NCBI RefSeq assembly: GCF_003634705.1
Contig: NZ_RBWU01000006.1
Span: forward strand, 310,001 to 374,000
Origin: Actinomadura pelletieri DSM 43383
GTDB taxonomy: Bacteria; Actinomycetota; Actinomycetes; Streptosporangiales; Streptosporangiaceae
Direction: 5' to 3'
Length of the DNA stretch: 64,000 bases
The first letter of the stretch is position 1. Every line of letters starts with the position of its first letter. The notes beneath the pieces are model-generated. The model had not been told where the DNA came from, did not search any database, and saw only the letters and a list, made by a program, of their open reading frames with translations. Positions 42,146-49,451 of the stretch are shown here, in pieces. Position numbers and translations under genes: made by a program.

Positions 42146-44113
42146 TTAGGGGAAGGGGTGGGGGACGCGGTGGAGGTCCTCGTCACGGAGGTCGTTGCTT
42201 CGCCGTCCAGCCTGTCGGAATGCTGTTTTCAGGCGTGACATCTGCAGGACGCGTTGTTTGCTCCAGCCGAAGTCGATGGGTACCAGGCCGGGGACGATCA
42301 CGCAGACGTTGCGCAGGCCGGAGATCGCCTGTTCCGGGGCCGTCTGGTCCACCGCGATGACGTCGAAACCGGCGCCGATGAGCAGGTCACGACAGAACCG
42401 CACGTCGTCGAGGAGGTTCAGGGTTCGGGGACGGTCTCGTTCCCAGTCGCGGTAGAGGTCGGCCATGTCCTGGAGGGGACGGTCGGCGAGGAAGGTTCGC
42501 GCGTGCGGGGCCATCTCCGGCAGGCCGAACAGGGCGGCGTGGTGGGTGAGATGCGTGACCTTGGAGAAGTCGCGCGCCATCTCGGTCAGCTCGTCGCCGA
42601 GCCGGGTGACCCGCTCGGGCATCGTTGGGATGTAGGAGGCGATCTCGCAGAGGGCGCCGCGCACGGCGGCGGCCGGGTCGAGTCCGGCGCCCGCCGCGAA
42701 GCACAGCGTGCCGACACCGCCGTCGCGCCGGACGGCGACGGCGGTGACGACCGGGATGGGCAGGTCCACCCGGTTGTCGAAGAGCCGGACGTCGTAGCCG
42801 TGCATCCGCATCCGGTCCATCATGATCCGGGCGGACGGGTCCGGTACGGTCTCGGGGTCGATCTCGGGGAGTTCCGCCCCGCTGTACCAGGCGAGGAGGA
42901 AGGCGTCCCGTTCGATGAGCTCCAGCATCCCGAACAGGACGGCCTCCTCCAGGCAGCCGCCGACGGCACAGCCGTTCGAGCACTCGTGGACGAAGTCGCC
43001 GTCCCCGGCCCGCCGCTCCATGTAGTAGGAGATGCGTTCAGGGACGAGCAGGGGCCGCTCGTCGCGCAACGAGTACCCCCAGACCCAGGAGATCGGCCGG
43101 TCCGGGGCGAAGGCGGTGAACATGGGGTCGGTGCGGTAGACCTCGTCGTCGTACACGCCGCAGTCGCGTGGGTCCAACGCGTCGGGGGCCAACCGCTCGT
43201 AGGTGTCGACGACGACGTCGTCGACACCTCGCCGCTGGCCTCCCGCGTACCGTTCGAGTCCCTCCAGGACGCCGCAGGCCAGACTGTCGTCGAAGGAGTC
43301 GGAGTGACCGCTCCAGTGCACGTCGAAGAGCCGGTCGGCGATGCGCAGTTTGAGCTGTCCGTTGACCGGCGCGGTGGTCGGGCTGGTCACGTCATGGTGC
43401 GCCGCGCGTCCGAGCACCCCGCACACGGGGTTGACCAGGGCGTCCATCGGCAGGTCGTAGTCCGTGGCGGACCGCAGGTGGTAGCTGTCGGGTGCGCGCT
43501 TGGCGCGGTCGACCAGCTCCAGCCGGGCGGCGTCGCGGTCGCCGGGACGCGGCCGGCGGCAGGTGGGGCAGTCGGGGTCGGCGAGCAGCCGGTGGCGCCG
43601 GACCCGGAGGGTGTCGAATCGCAGCTCATGGACGGGCGGTACGCGGGCGTCGTCCGCCGGCGCCGAGGCGACCTGTTCGAACAGGTGCCACGTCATCTCC
43701 AGCGCCGACGCCGTGAGGTAGGGGGAGTCGGCGACGGAACGGATGTCCAGGCCGTTCTCCAGCGCCTCCCGCTCCTCGGCGCTCTGCAACCGCTGCCAGC
43801 GCCGGGCCAGACAGTCCGGACACGGCGCCGGTGCGCCGTCCGTCACGGCCGGGCCGAACAGCGCCGAGAACGGTGTCAGGTGGATCGGGAACGTGCCCGG
43901 GGCGAACGGCGCGTCCGGTCGCGCCCCGGCCGGAGTGTGCGTGGCGCGCAGGACGTCGGTCTCGCCCAGGACGGCGATCCGCGGCACCACCCGCAGGGGG
44001 GACCGGCTCGCCCGGTCCAGCAGGAACGCCTCCACCCGCGCCCTGTCCCGCTCCCGCGGTGTGGAGGCACCGGCCGTCCTCGGATCGGTCCTCGCCACGG
44101 TGGCTGTGTTCAC
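42146..44113 (-). CDS. YcaO-family cyclodehydratase 1 (TOMM D protein)
   Basis: 655 residues from a GTG at 44113 with AAGGGA upstream. The YcaO ATP-binding domain covers about 260-655: ECSNGCAVGGCLEEAVLFGM, LELIERDAFLLAWYSG, YDVRLFDNRVDLPIPVVTAV, LCFAAGAGLDPAAAVRGALC. The protein ends VPHPFP, matching the PxPxP C-terminus of azoline-forming YcaO enzymes. The N-terminal ~200 residues hold CPDCLARRW and CPTCRRPRPG, which could bind zinc. It phosphorylates the backbone amide after Cys/Ser/Thr attack to form azolines. It lies 85 bp behind the five precursor genes on the same strand and is a paralogue of the YcaO at 49452. Confidence 0.93.
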   Translation of the reverse strand: MNTATVARTDPRTAGASTPRERDRARVEAFLLDRASRSPLRVVPRIAVLGETDVLRATHTPAGARPDAPFAPGTFPIHLTPFSALFGPAVTDGAPAPCPDCLARRWQRLQSAEEREALENGLDIRSVADSPYLTASALEMTWHLFEQVASAPADDARVPPVHELRFDTLRVRRHRLLADPDCPTCRRPRPGDRDAARLELVDRAKRAPDSYHLRSATDYDLPMDALVNPVCGVLGRAAHHDVTSPTTAPVNGQLKLRIADRLFDVHWSGHSDSFDDSLACGVLEGLERYAGGQRRGVDDVVVDTYERLAPDALDPRDCGVYDDEVYRTDPMFTAFAPDRPISWVWGYSLRDERPLLVPERISYYMERRAGDGDFVHECSNGCAVGGCLEEAVLFGMLELIERDAFLLAWYSGAELPEIDPETVPDPSARIMMDRMRMHGYDVRLFDNRVDLPIPVVTAVAVRRDGGVGTLCFAAGAGLDPAAAVRGALCEIASYIPTMPERVTRLGDELTEMARDFSKVTHLTHHAALFGLPEMAPHARTFLADRPLQDMADLYRDWERDRPRTLNLLDDVRFCRDLLIGAGFDVIAVDQTAPEQAISGLRNVCVIVPGLVPIDFGWSKQRVLQMSRLKTAFRQAGRRSNDLRDEDLHRVPHPFP

Positions 44114-44198
44114 ATCGGTCCCTTCTGCGGCGTGCCGGCGCGTGGCGGGCGGACCGCTGGTCGGCGGCCCGCCCTGGAGTACTCACGTGCGGTCGTGC

Positions 44199-44414
44199 TC
44201 ACGCACAACTTGCGGTGCTGGTGCAGCTGGTCGTGCTGCTGCTCGTGCTGGTGCTGCTGGTGCTCGATCCGGTGCTGGTGCTGCAGTCACAGCTCGTCCA
44301 GCCCAGCAGATCCTCGGTGGCCTCGACATGGTCGCGGATCTCGAACGTCTCGGCTTCGAGCGTCGCCATTCCGCTACGCAGATCCGAGAGGCGGTCGTCG
44401 CCCGTACGTGCCAT
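44199..44414 (-). CDS. RiPP precursor peptide 5
   Basis: 71 residues, ATG 44414. Leader MARTGDDRLSDLRSGMATLE continues AETFEIRDHVEATEDLLGW, sharing LEAETFEIxD with the other four. The core begins around TSCDCSTSTGSSTSSTSTSS and ends SSTTSCTSTASCA; about 32 of its last 34 residues are Cys, Ser, Thr, Gly or Ala. It is the longest core, seemingly an expanded version of precursors 3 and 4, whose last eleven residues it shares. It is nearest to the YcaO gene. Expected product: a poly-azole, dehydrated peptide. Confidence 0.85.
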   Translation of the reverse strand: MARTGDDRLSDLRSGMATLEAETFEIRDHVEATEDLLGWTSCDCSTSTGSSTSSTSTSSSTTSCTSTASCA

Positions 44415-44427
44415 GGCACACCACCGC

Positions 44428-44601
44428 CTACGCGCAGCTTGCGGTGCTGGTGCAGCTGGTCGTGCTGCTGCTACAGCTACAACTGCTGGTGCTGCACCCG
44501 CCGGCCAGCATCTCGGGACCGTCCTCGTAGTCGAGGATCTCGAAGGTCTCCGCATCCAGCAGCTCGAAGTCGCTGCGCAGATCGGCGAGCTTGGTCTCCA
44601 T
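44428..44601 (-). CDS. RiPP precursor peptide 4
   Basis: 57 residues, ATG 44601, strong GGGAG ribosome-binding site. Leader METKLADLRSDFELLDAETF, then EILDYEDGPEMLAG; core GCSTSSCSCSSSTTSCTSTA with a terminal SCA. It is almost identical to precursor 3, whose gene lies 197 bp upstream: a recent tandem duplication with core changes at one Ser/Cys and leader changes near the presumed cleavage point. The core contains only Gly, Cys, Ser, Thr and Ala. Confidence 0.9.
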   Translation of the reverse strand: METKLADLRSDFELLDAETFEILDYEDGPEMLAGGCSTSSCSCSSSTTSCTSTASCA

Positions 44602-44624
44602 CCAAGTCACTCCCTTCCGTCCGG

Positions 44625-44798
44625 TCACGCGCAGCTTGCGGTGCTGGTGCAGCTGGTCGTGCTGCTGCTGGTGCTACAGCTGCTGGTGCTGCACCCGTCG
44701 GCCAGCATCTCGGGAGCGTCCTCGTAGTCGAGGATCTCGAAGGTCTCCGCATCCAGCAGCTCGAAGTCGCTGCGCAGATCGGCGAGCTTGGTCTCCAT
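44625..44798 (-). CDS. RiPP precursor peptide 3
   Basis: 57 residues, ATG 44798 with GGAGTGACTTGG before it. Leader as in precursor 4 except DAPEMLAD at its end. Core GCSTSSCSTSSSTTSCTSTA then SCA: where precursor 4 has Cys, this has Thr, so one thiazole could become an oxazole or a dehydrobutyrine. Same family motif LDAETFEILD. Confidence 0.9.
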   Translation of the reverse strand: METKLADLRSDFELLDAETFEILDYEDAPEMLADGCSTSSCSTSSSTTSCTSTASCA

Positions 44799-44834
44799 CC
44801 AAGTCACTCCTTTCCGGTGTCGTTCGCTGCCCGG

Positions 44835-45011
44835 TCACGAACAGCTGGTGCTGCTGCTACTGCTGCAGCTACTGGTGGTGCTGGTGCAGCTCGTGGTCGC
44901 GGCGACCTCGTCCATCACCTCGACGTAGTCGGTGATCTGGAACGTCTCCGTCTCCAGCAGTTCGAGTTCCTCCCGAAGCACGGAGATCGTGCCGGTGTTG
45001 TTCTCGTTCAT
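44835..45011 (-). CDS. RiPP precursor peptide 2
   Basis: 58 residues, ATG 45011 with GGAG upstream. Leader MNENNTGTISVLREELELLE then TETFQITDYVEVMDEVAA; core TTSCTSTTSSCSSSSSTSCS. The leader motif is the variant LETETFQITD. The core contains only Thr, Ser and Cys: four Cys and 16 Ser/Thr in 20 residues as I read it, an extreme substrate for cyclodehydration and dehydration. Confidence 0.9.
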   Translation of the reverse strand: MNENNTGTISVLREELELLETETFQITDYVEVMDEVAATTSCTSTTSSCSSSSSTSCS

Positions 45012-45022
45012 GGCGGCTCCGT

Positions 45023-45208
45023 CTAGTCGCAGCAGCTCGTGCCGCTGCTGCTGGTGCAGCTGCTGGTGGTGCTGGTGCAGCTGGTGGTGGCGGCGGCCAT
45101 CTCCTCCACGCCACCGGTGTGGTCCTGGATCTCGAAGGTCTCGGCCTCCAACAGGTCCAGCCCGTCCTTGAACTCCGACAGCGCCGGAGCCGTTCCGTCT
45201 TTGCGCAC
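45023..45208 (-). CDS. RiPP precursor peptide 1
   Basis: 61 residues from a GTG at 45208 with AAAGGA upstream; the frame is longer but only this start fits. Leader VRKDGTAPALSEFKDGLDLL then EAETFEIQDHTGGVEEMAAA; core TTSCTSTTSSCTSSSGTSCC plus a final D. It is first in the precursor set and adjoins the divergent promoter region shared with the exporter genes. The core shares TTSCTSTTSSC with precursor 2. Confidence 0.88.
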   Translation of the reverse strand: MRKDGTAPALSEFKDGLDLLEAETFEIQDHTGGVEEMAAATTSCTSTTSSCTSSSGTSCCD

Positions 45209-45426
45209 GATCGATCCTTTCTCTCGGTTGGGGCAACTGTTTCGAAGCATGGCAGTGGCCGGTCTCAGCGCCGGAGTACCGCGCTCACAGATCACTGTCA
45301 GCCTGCTGTCGGATCGCTGTATTCGGCGCCGTGGCGGTCGACGAGAAATTTCCGGTGCTGTTCTACTTGGCGCTGCGGATTCGGTTTTCGCGGTGAATGG
45401 AAGTCCGTGAAGAATGGAGGCCCGTT

Positions 45427-46320
45427 ATGGCCGAGACGCTGGCGCGCGCCGTTGCCGCGACCCGCCGGTACGGCGGCATCGTGGCCGTCGACGAGGTGTC
45501 GGTGGAGATCCGCGCGGGCGAGCTGGTCGGCCTGCTGGGACCCAACGGCGCCGGTAAGACGACATTGATCAACATGCTGATCGGGCTGCGCCGTCCCACC
45601 TCGGGAACCGTCGAGCTCTTCGGCGGCGATCCGCGTTCTCCGGCCGGTCGGCGAGGACTCGGGGTCACCCCGCAGGAGACCGGCCTGCCCGCGACGCTGC
45701 GGGTCGCCGAGTGCGTCGACTTCGTCGCCGCGCACTACCCCGATCCGGTGGACCGCGACGAGCTGCTCGGCCGGCTCGGGCTGGACGGGTTGCAGCGCCG
45801 CCAGACCGGTGGCCTGTCCGGCGGGCAGCAGCGGCGGCTCGCGGTGGCGCTGGCGTTCGTCGGCCGTCCCCGGCTGGTGGTGCTCGACGAGCCGACGACC
45901 GGGCTGGACGTCGAGGCCCGGCACGCCCTCTGGCAGGGCATCAGGGACTACCACGCCGACGGCGGGACGGTCCTGCTCACCAGCCACTACCTGGAGGAGA
46001 TCGAGGCCCTCGCCGAGCGGGTCATCGTGATGGGCGACGGCAGGATCCTCACCGACGGGTCGCTGGAGTCGGTGCGCGGCATGGTCGGCATCCGCCGGGT
46101 GAGCCTGCGGATCGACACCGTCCCCCCGCTGGACGGGCTGCTCGGTGTGGAGCGCGAGGGCGGGCGCACCAGCCTGCTGACCCGGGACGCCGACCGGCTC
46201 GTCCGCGACCTGGTCGCCGCCGGGGCGGTGTTCTCCGACCTGGAGATCCGGACGACCTCGCTGGAAGAGGCGTTCCTGTCCATCACCACCGCCGGCGACG
46301 CCGACGCCGCCGCGGTCTGA
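45427..46320 (+). CDS. ABC transporter ATP-binding subunit (peptide export/immunity)
   Basis: 297 residues from ATG 45427 with TGGAGG upstream. Walker A LLGPNGAGKTTLINML, signature GGLSGGQQRRLAVALAFVGR, Walker B LVVLDEPTTGLDVEARHA, H-loop VLLTSHYLEEIEALAERVI. It belongs to the DrrA/ABC-2 class. It starts a plus-strand operon divergent from the precursor genes and is followed 25 bp later by its permease. It probably exports the mature peptides or confers self-protection. Confidence 0.94.
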   Translation: MAETLARAVAATRRYGGIVAVDEVSVEIRAGELVGLLGPNGAGKTTLINMLIGLRRPTSGTVELFGGDPRSPAGRRGLGVTPQETGLPATLRVAECVDFVAAHYPDPVDRDELLGRLGLDGLQRRQTGGLSGGQQRRLAVALAFVGRPRLVVLDEPTTGLDVEARHALWQGIRDYHADGGTVLLTSHYLEEIEALAERVIVMGDGRILTDGSLESVRGMVGIRRVSLRIDTVPPLDGLLGVEREGGRTSLLTRDADRLVRDLVAAGAVFSDLEIRTTSLEEAFLSITTAGDADAAAV

Positions 46321-46345
46321 GCGCGGCCGACGAGGGAGCGAGTCC

Positions 46346-47086
46346 ATGCTGCAACTGGTGGCCACGCACGCCAAGTACCAGATCTTGGAAACGGTGCGGA
46401 TCCCGATCGCCGTCATCGGCAACGTGTTCTTTCCGGTGGCGGTGATGCTGTTCTTCGTCGTGCCGTTCACCCGGGACGATCCCGCGGAGGCCACCCAGGC
46501 CACGGCCTCGGTGGTGACGTTCGCCCTCATGATGAGCTTCCTGTTCACCTACGGGGTGGGCGTCGCGGAGGACCGGGGGAAGCCGTGGGACTCCTACACC
46601 CGCACCCTCCCGGCGGGGTCCGTCCCGCGGTTCGCCGGCCGGATCCTGTCCGGATTCGTGTTCATGGCGCTGTCGCTGATCTCGGTGGTGGTCGTCGCGG
46701 TCGTCGCCACCCCCGCCACGCTGTCGCCCGTCGAACTGCTCGCGGCGCTCGGCGCGCTGGTGGTCGCGGCGATTCCGTTCGCCCTGCTGGGGCTGGCGAT
46801 CGGCTACTCGATGCCGTTCAAGGCGGCGCTGGCGTTCACCCAGATCGTGTTCTTCCCGCTCGCCTTCGGCGGGGGGCTGCTCGGCCCGCCGGGTGACGGT
46901 CCCGGGTTCGTGGAGACCGTGGCGCCGTACCTGCCGACCCGTGGCGCGGTGGAGCTGGTGTGGGCCGCGGTGGGCGACTACGAGATCAATCCCACGGCGA
47001 TGGTCATGCTCGGCCTCTGGATCGCGGGCACCGGCGCCCTGGCGATCTGGGCCTACCGGCGGGACGAGGGGCGCCGGTTCAGCTGA
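46346..47086 (+). CDS. ABC-2 type transporter permease
   Basis: 246 residues with six membrane helices (e.g. IPIAVIGNVFFPVAVMLFFV, ASVVTFALMMSFLFTYGVGV, AFTQIVFFPLAFGGGLLGPP). It has the DrrB-like layout with a short N-terminal segment and the characteristic EDRGKPWDSYTRTLPAG cytosolic loop. It forms a homodimer with two ATPase subunits. Its small size and pairing with the ATPase suggest an exporter for hydrophobic, modified peptides. Confidence 0.92.
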   Translation: MLQLVATHAKYQILETVRIPIAVIGNVFFPVAVMLFFVVPFTRDDPAEATQATASVVTFALMMSFLFTYGVGVAEDRGKPWDSYTRTLPAGSVPRFAGRILSGFVFMALSLISVVVVAVVATPATLSPVELLAALGALVVAAIPFALLGLAIGYSMPFKAALAFTQIVFFPLAFGGGLLGPPGDGPGFVETVAPYLPTRGAVELVWAAVGDYEINPTAMVMLGLWIAGTGALAIWAYRRDEGRRFS

Positions 47087-47134
47087 GACACGCCGGTCCG
47101 CCGGCGTCGGTTCAACGGCAAGGAGACCACGGCA

Positions 47135-49450
47135 GTGGAGACCACGACGGTCAATGGAGAGAACGCTCGGGCGACGGGTGCCGTCACCGAGAAGAACATG
47201 GCAGGCGGAGATCTTGCGGATGTACGTCCGCGGCTTCGTCACGACGTATTGTTCGCCGACACCGGTAGCGGTGTGCTGTTCCGCAACAGCGAAAACGGAT
47301 TCATCGTTCAGGGACGGACCGCATACCGTTTCGCCGCGATGTTGGCGCCGCATCTAACCGGCCACAATTCCGTACGAGAACTCTCCGCCGGGTTGAATAC
47401 GGCGCAGCGCACGATGGTCCTCGACTTCGTGCGCGCCCTTCTCGACCGCGGCTTCGTCCGCGACAGCCGTCCGTCCGGCGCGTCGACGCTGCCGGAGCCC
47501 GTCGCGCGGCACTTCCGGTCGCAGCTCGACTACGTCGAGCACTACGTTGACGACGCGGTGGGAAGGTTCGCCGCGTTCCGCGACGCCGACGTTCTGGTCC
47601 TCGGCACCGACCAGGTGGCGGAGGCGGCCGCGTTGAGCCTGCTGCGCAACGGGCTGCGCACGGTGCACACGGTGTTGGACGGGCCGGCGGCCGGCGCGGT
47701 GCGCGCCGAGGCCGCGCGGCTGACCGAGCAGGGATGTGAGGCCGAGGTCCGGTCGGTGGCCGTGCCGGACCTCGATCCGGTCGGGTACGACCTGGTGATC
47801 GCCTGTGGCCTGGGCGCCGACGCCGGAACGGTCCTGCGGACCGTGCGGGCGCCGCGGCGGGGGGTCGTACTGCCCGCGACGTCCGTCGGAGACCTTCTGG
47901 TCGCCGGTCCGCTGCTGCGCCCCGGCACCACGCCCTGCTGGACGTGCGCCCTGCTGCGGCTCGGCGACAACGAGGACCCGGCCGCGATCGCGGAGCTATG
48001 GCGCGGGATGACGCTGCGCGGCGCCGGACCCGACCGTCCGGGCCCCCGCCCGCCGGTCGCGGGGATGTTCGGCACGATGCTCGGGTACGAGGCGTTCCGG
48101 ACGCTGACCGGTTGCCTTCCGGCCGAGACCGAGGGCGCCGTCATCGTGCAGGACCGGCTGACCCTGGAGACGGCGCGCGATCCGCTGCTCCCGCATCCCG
48201 GCTGCCCCGACTGCGGCCCCGGCGAAGCGGAACTCGTGGCGGACGGGCACGCCCGGGTGCGGCACGCGACCTTGGGCGACCTCGAGCCGGAGCGTCCGGA
48301 GCCGTGGCGTCCCGACCCGGAGGGCCCCGACCCGGAACGGCCGGCGGCGGCCTCCGCCGCGACGGTCACTCCGGAAACGCTCAGGGACGAACTGATCGCG
48401 ATCCAGGACCTGCTGTCGGAGCACGTCGGGGTGTTCGGCGCGTTCGACGACTCGGCGCTCGACCAGTCGCCGCTGAAGGTGACACGGCTGCGGGCCGGGT
48501 CCACGGCGGACCCGGCGGCGCCCGCCCGCCTGATCGCCGCAGCCGACCTGCACTATGTGCCGCGGGCACGGACACGGGCGTTGCTGGCCGCCGCGCTCGC
48601 CTATGTCGCCCGGAGCGGACCCGGTGCCTGGGCCGCCGCCCCGGTGGAGCGGCCGGGGCCCGATGCCGTCCCACTTGATCGGCTCCTCATCTCGACCGGT
48701 CGGGCCTTCGACGACCGTGACGCGGGCGGCCCCTGGCCGGCGGCGACGTCCCTGCTGGACGGTGCGTCCCGGCATGTCCCGGCCGCCGCCGTCCACCCGT
48801 TCTCCCCGGCCAACGCCGCCCTGCACGTCGAACCCACGGCCGCGGGCGACGGCGCCGGAACCGGCGAGGCCGAGGCGATCCGGCAGGGCCTGCTGTCCGC
48901 GCTGGCCTACGAGGCGCTCCGGGAGGCCGCCGCGGGCGCCGTCGCCGAGACGATCGACGTGACCGCGGCAGCGGACGGATCGGAGATCGACTTCCTGGTC
49001 CGCACGGCACGGAACCTGGAACTGACGGTCGAGCTGGTGGATCTCGCTCCGCGGCGGCCCGCCCATCTGGTGCTGGCCCGGACGACCGGTGACGGTGACG
49101 AGCGAGGCGACGGCCACGAGCCGGTGCCGTGGGCCGTGGGCGCCGCGCTGTCCCGCGATTCGGCGGTGACGATCGCGCTGCGTGACCTGATCGCGGCCGA
49201 GCAACTGCGGCGGGCGCTCGGTGAGACGGAGACCGTGGACTTCGGCGACCCCCTGTTCCCCGCGCTCGATCCTCGGGCGATCCGCTCCGGGGCGGTGGGA
49301 ACGTCCCGTCCGGAGACGACCGTGGCCGCGCTGCTGGACGACCTGCGCGCCCGCGACCTGGACGCGCTCGTCGTGCCCACCACCACGTCCGACCTGCTCC
49401 GCCACGGTCATCTCGTCACGGTGCGGGTGCTGCTGGCACGGGGGGTGTGA
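47135..49450 (+). CDS. Ocin-ThiF-like cyclodehydratase partner (F protein) with YcaO-like C-terminal part
   Basis: 771 residues from a GTG at 47135 preceded by AAGGAGA. Residues ~30-120 form a PqqD-like RiPP recognition element (VLFRNSENGFIVQGRTAYRF, ELSAGLNTAQRTMVLDFVR) that should bind the LxxETFxI leader. Residues ~145-370 are the ThiF-like (E1) fold (DADVLVLGTDQVAEAAALSL) with zinc pairs CWTCALLRLG and CPDCG. The last ~330 residues resemble a degenerate YcaO domain: LHVEPTAAGDGAGTGEAEAI, RQGLLSALAYEALREAA and a closing VVPTTTSDLLRHGHLVTVRV. No ATP-binding glutamates are obvious, so this part is probably structural. It activates the YcaO next door. Confidence 0.85.
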   Translation: METTTVNGENARATGAVTEKNMAGGDLADVRPRLRHDVLFADTGSGVLFRNSENGFIVQGRTAYRFAAMLAPHLTGHNSVRELSAGLNTAQRTMVLDFVRALLDRGFVRDSRPSGASTLPEPVARHFRSQLDYVEHYVDDAVGRFAAFRDADVLVLGTDQVAEAAALSLLRNGLRTVHTVLDGPAAGAVRAEAARLTEQGCEAEVRSVAVPDLDPVGYDLVIACGLGADAGTVLRTVRAPRRGVVLPATSVGDLLVAGPLLRPGTTPCWTCALLRLGDNEDPAAIAELWRGMTLRGAGPDRPGPRPPVAGMFGTMLGYEAFRTLTGCLPAETEGAVIVQDRLTLETARDPLLPHPGCPDCGPGEAELVADGHARVRHATLGDLEPERPEPWRPDPEGPDPERPAAASAATVTPETLRDELIAIQDLLSEHVGVFGAFDDSALDQSPLKVTRLRAGSTADPAAPARLIAAADLHYVPRARTRALLAAALAYVARSGPGAWAAAPVERPGPDAVPLDRLLISTGRAFDDRDAGGPWPAATSLLDGASRHVPAAAVHPFSPANAALHVEPTAAGDGAGTGEAEAIRQGLLSALAYEALREAAAGAVAETIDVTAAADGSEIDFLVRTARNLELTVELVDLAPRRPAHLVLARTTGDGDERGDGHEPVPWAVGAALSRDSAVTIALRDLIAAEQLRRALGETETVDFGDPLFPALDPRAIRSGAVGTSRPETTVAALLDDLRARDLDALVVPTTTSDLLRHGHLVTVRVLLARGV

Positions 49451-49451
49451 A

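Noticed and set aside
41619..42186. Several short open frames across the repeat array on both strands
   Set aside because: They encode the same repeated peptide in different frames, as expected from the tandem DNA repeat; none has a ribosome-binding site.
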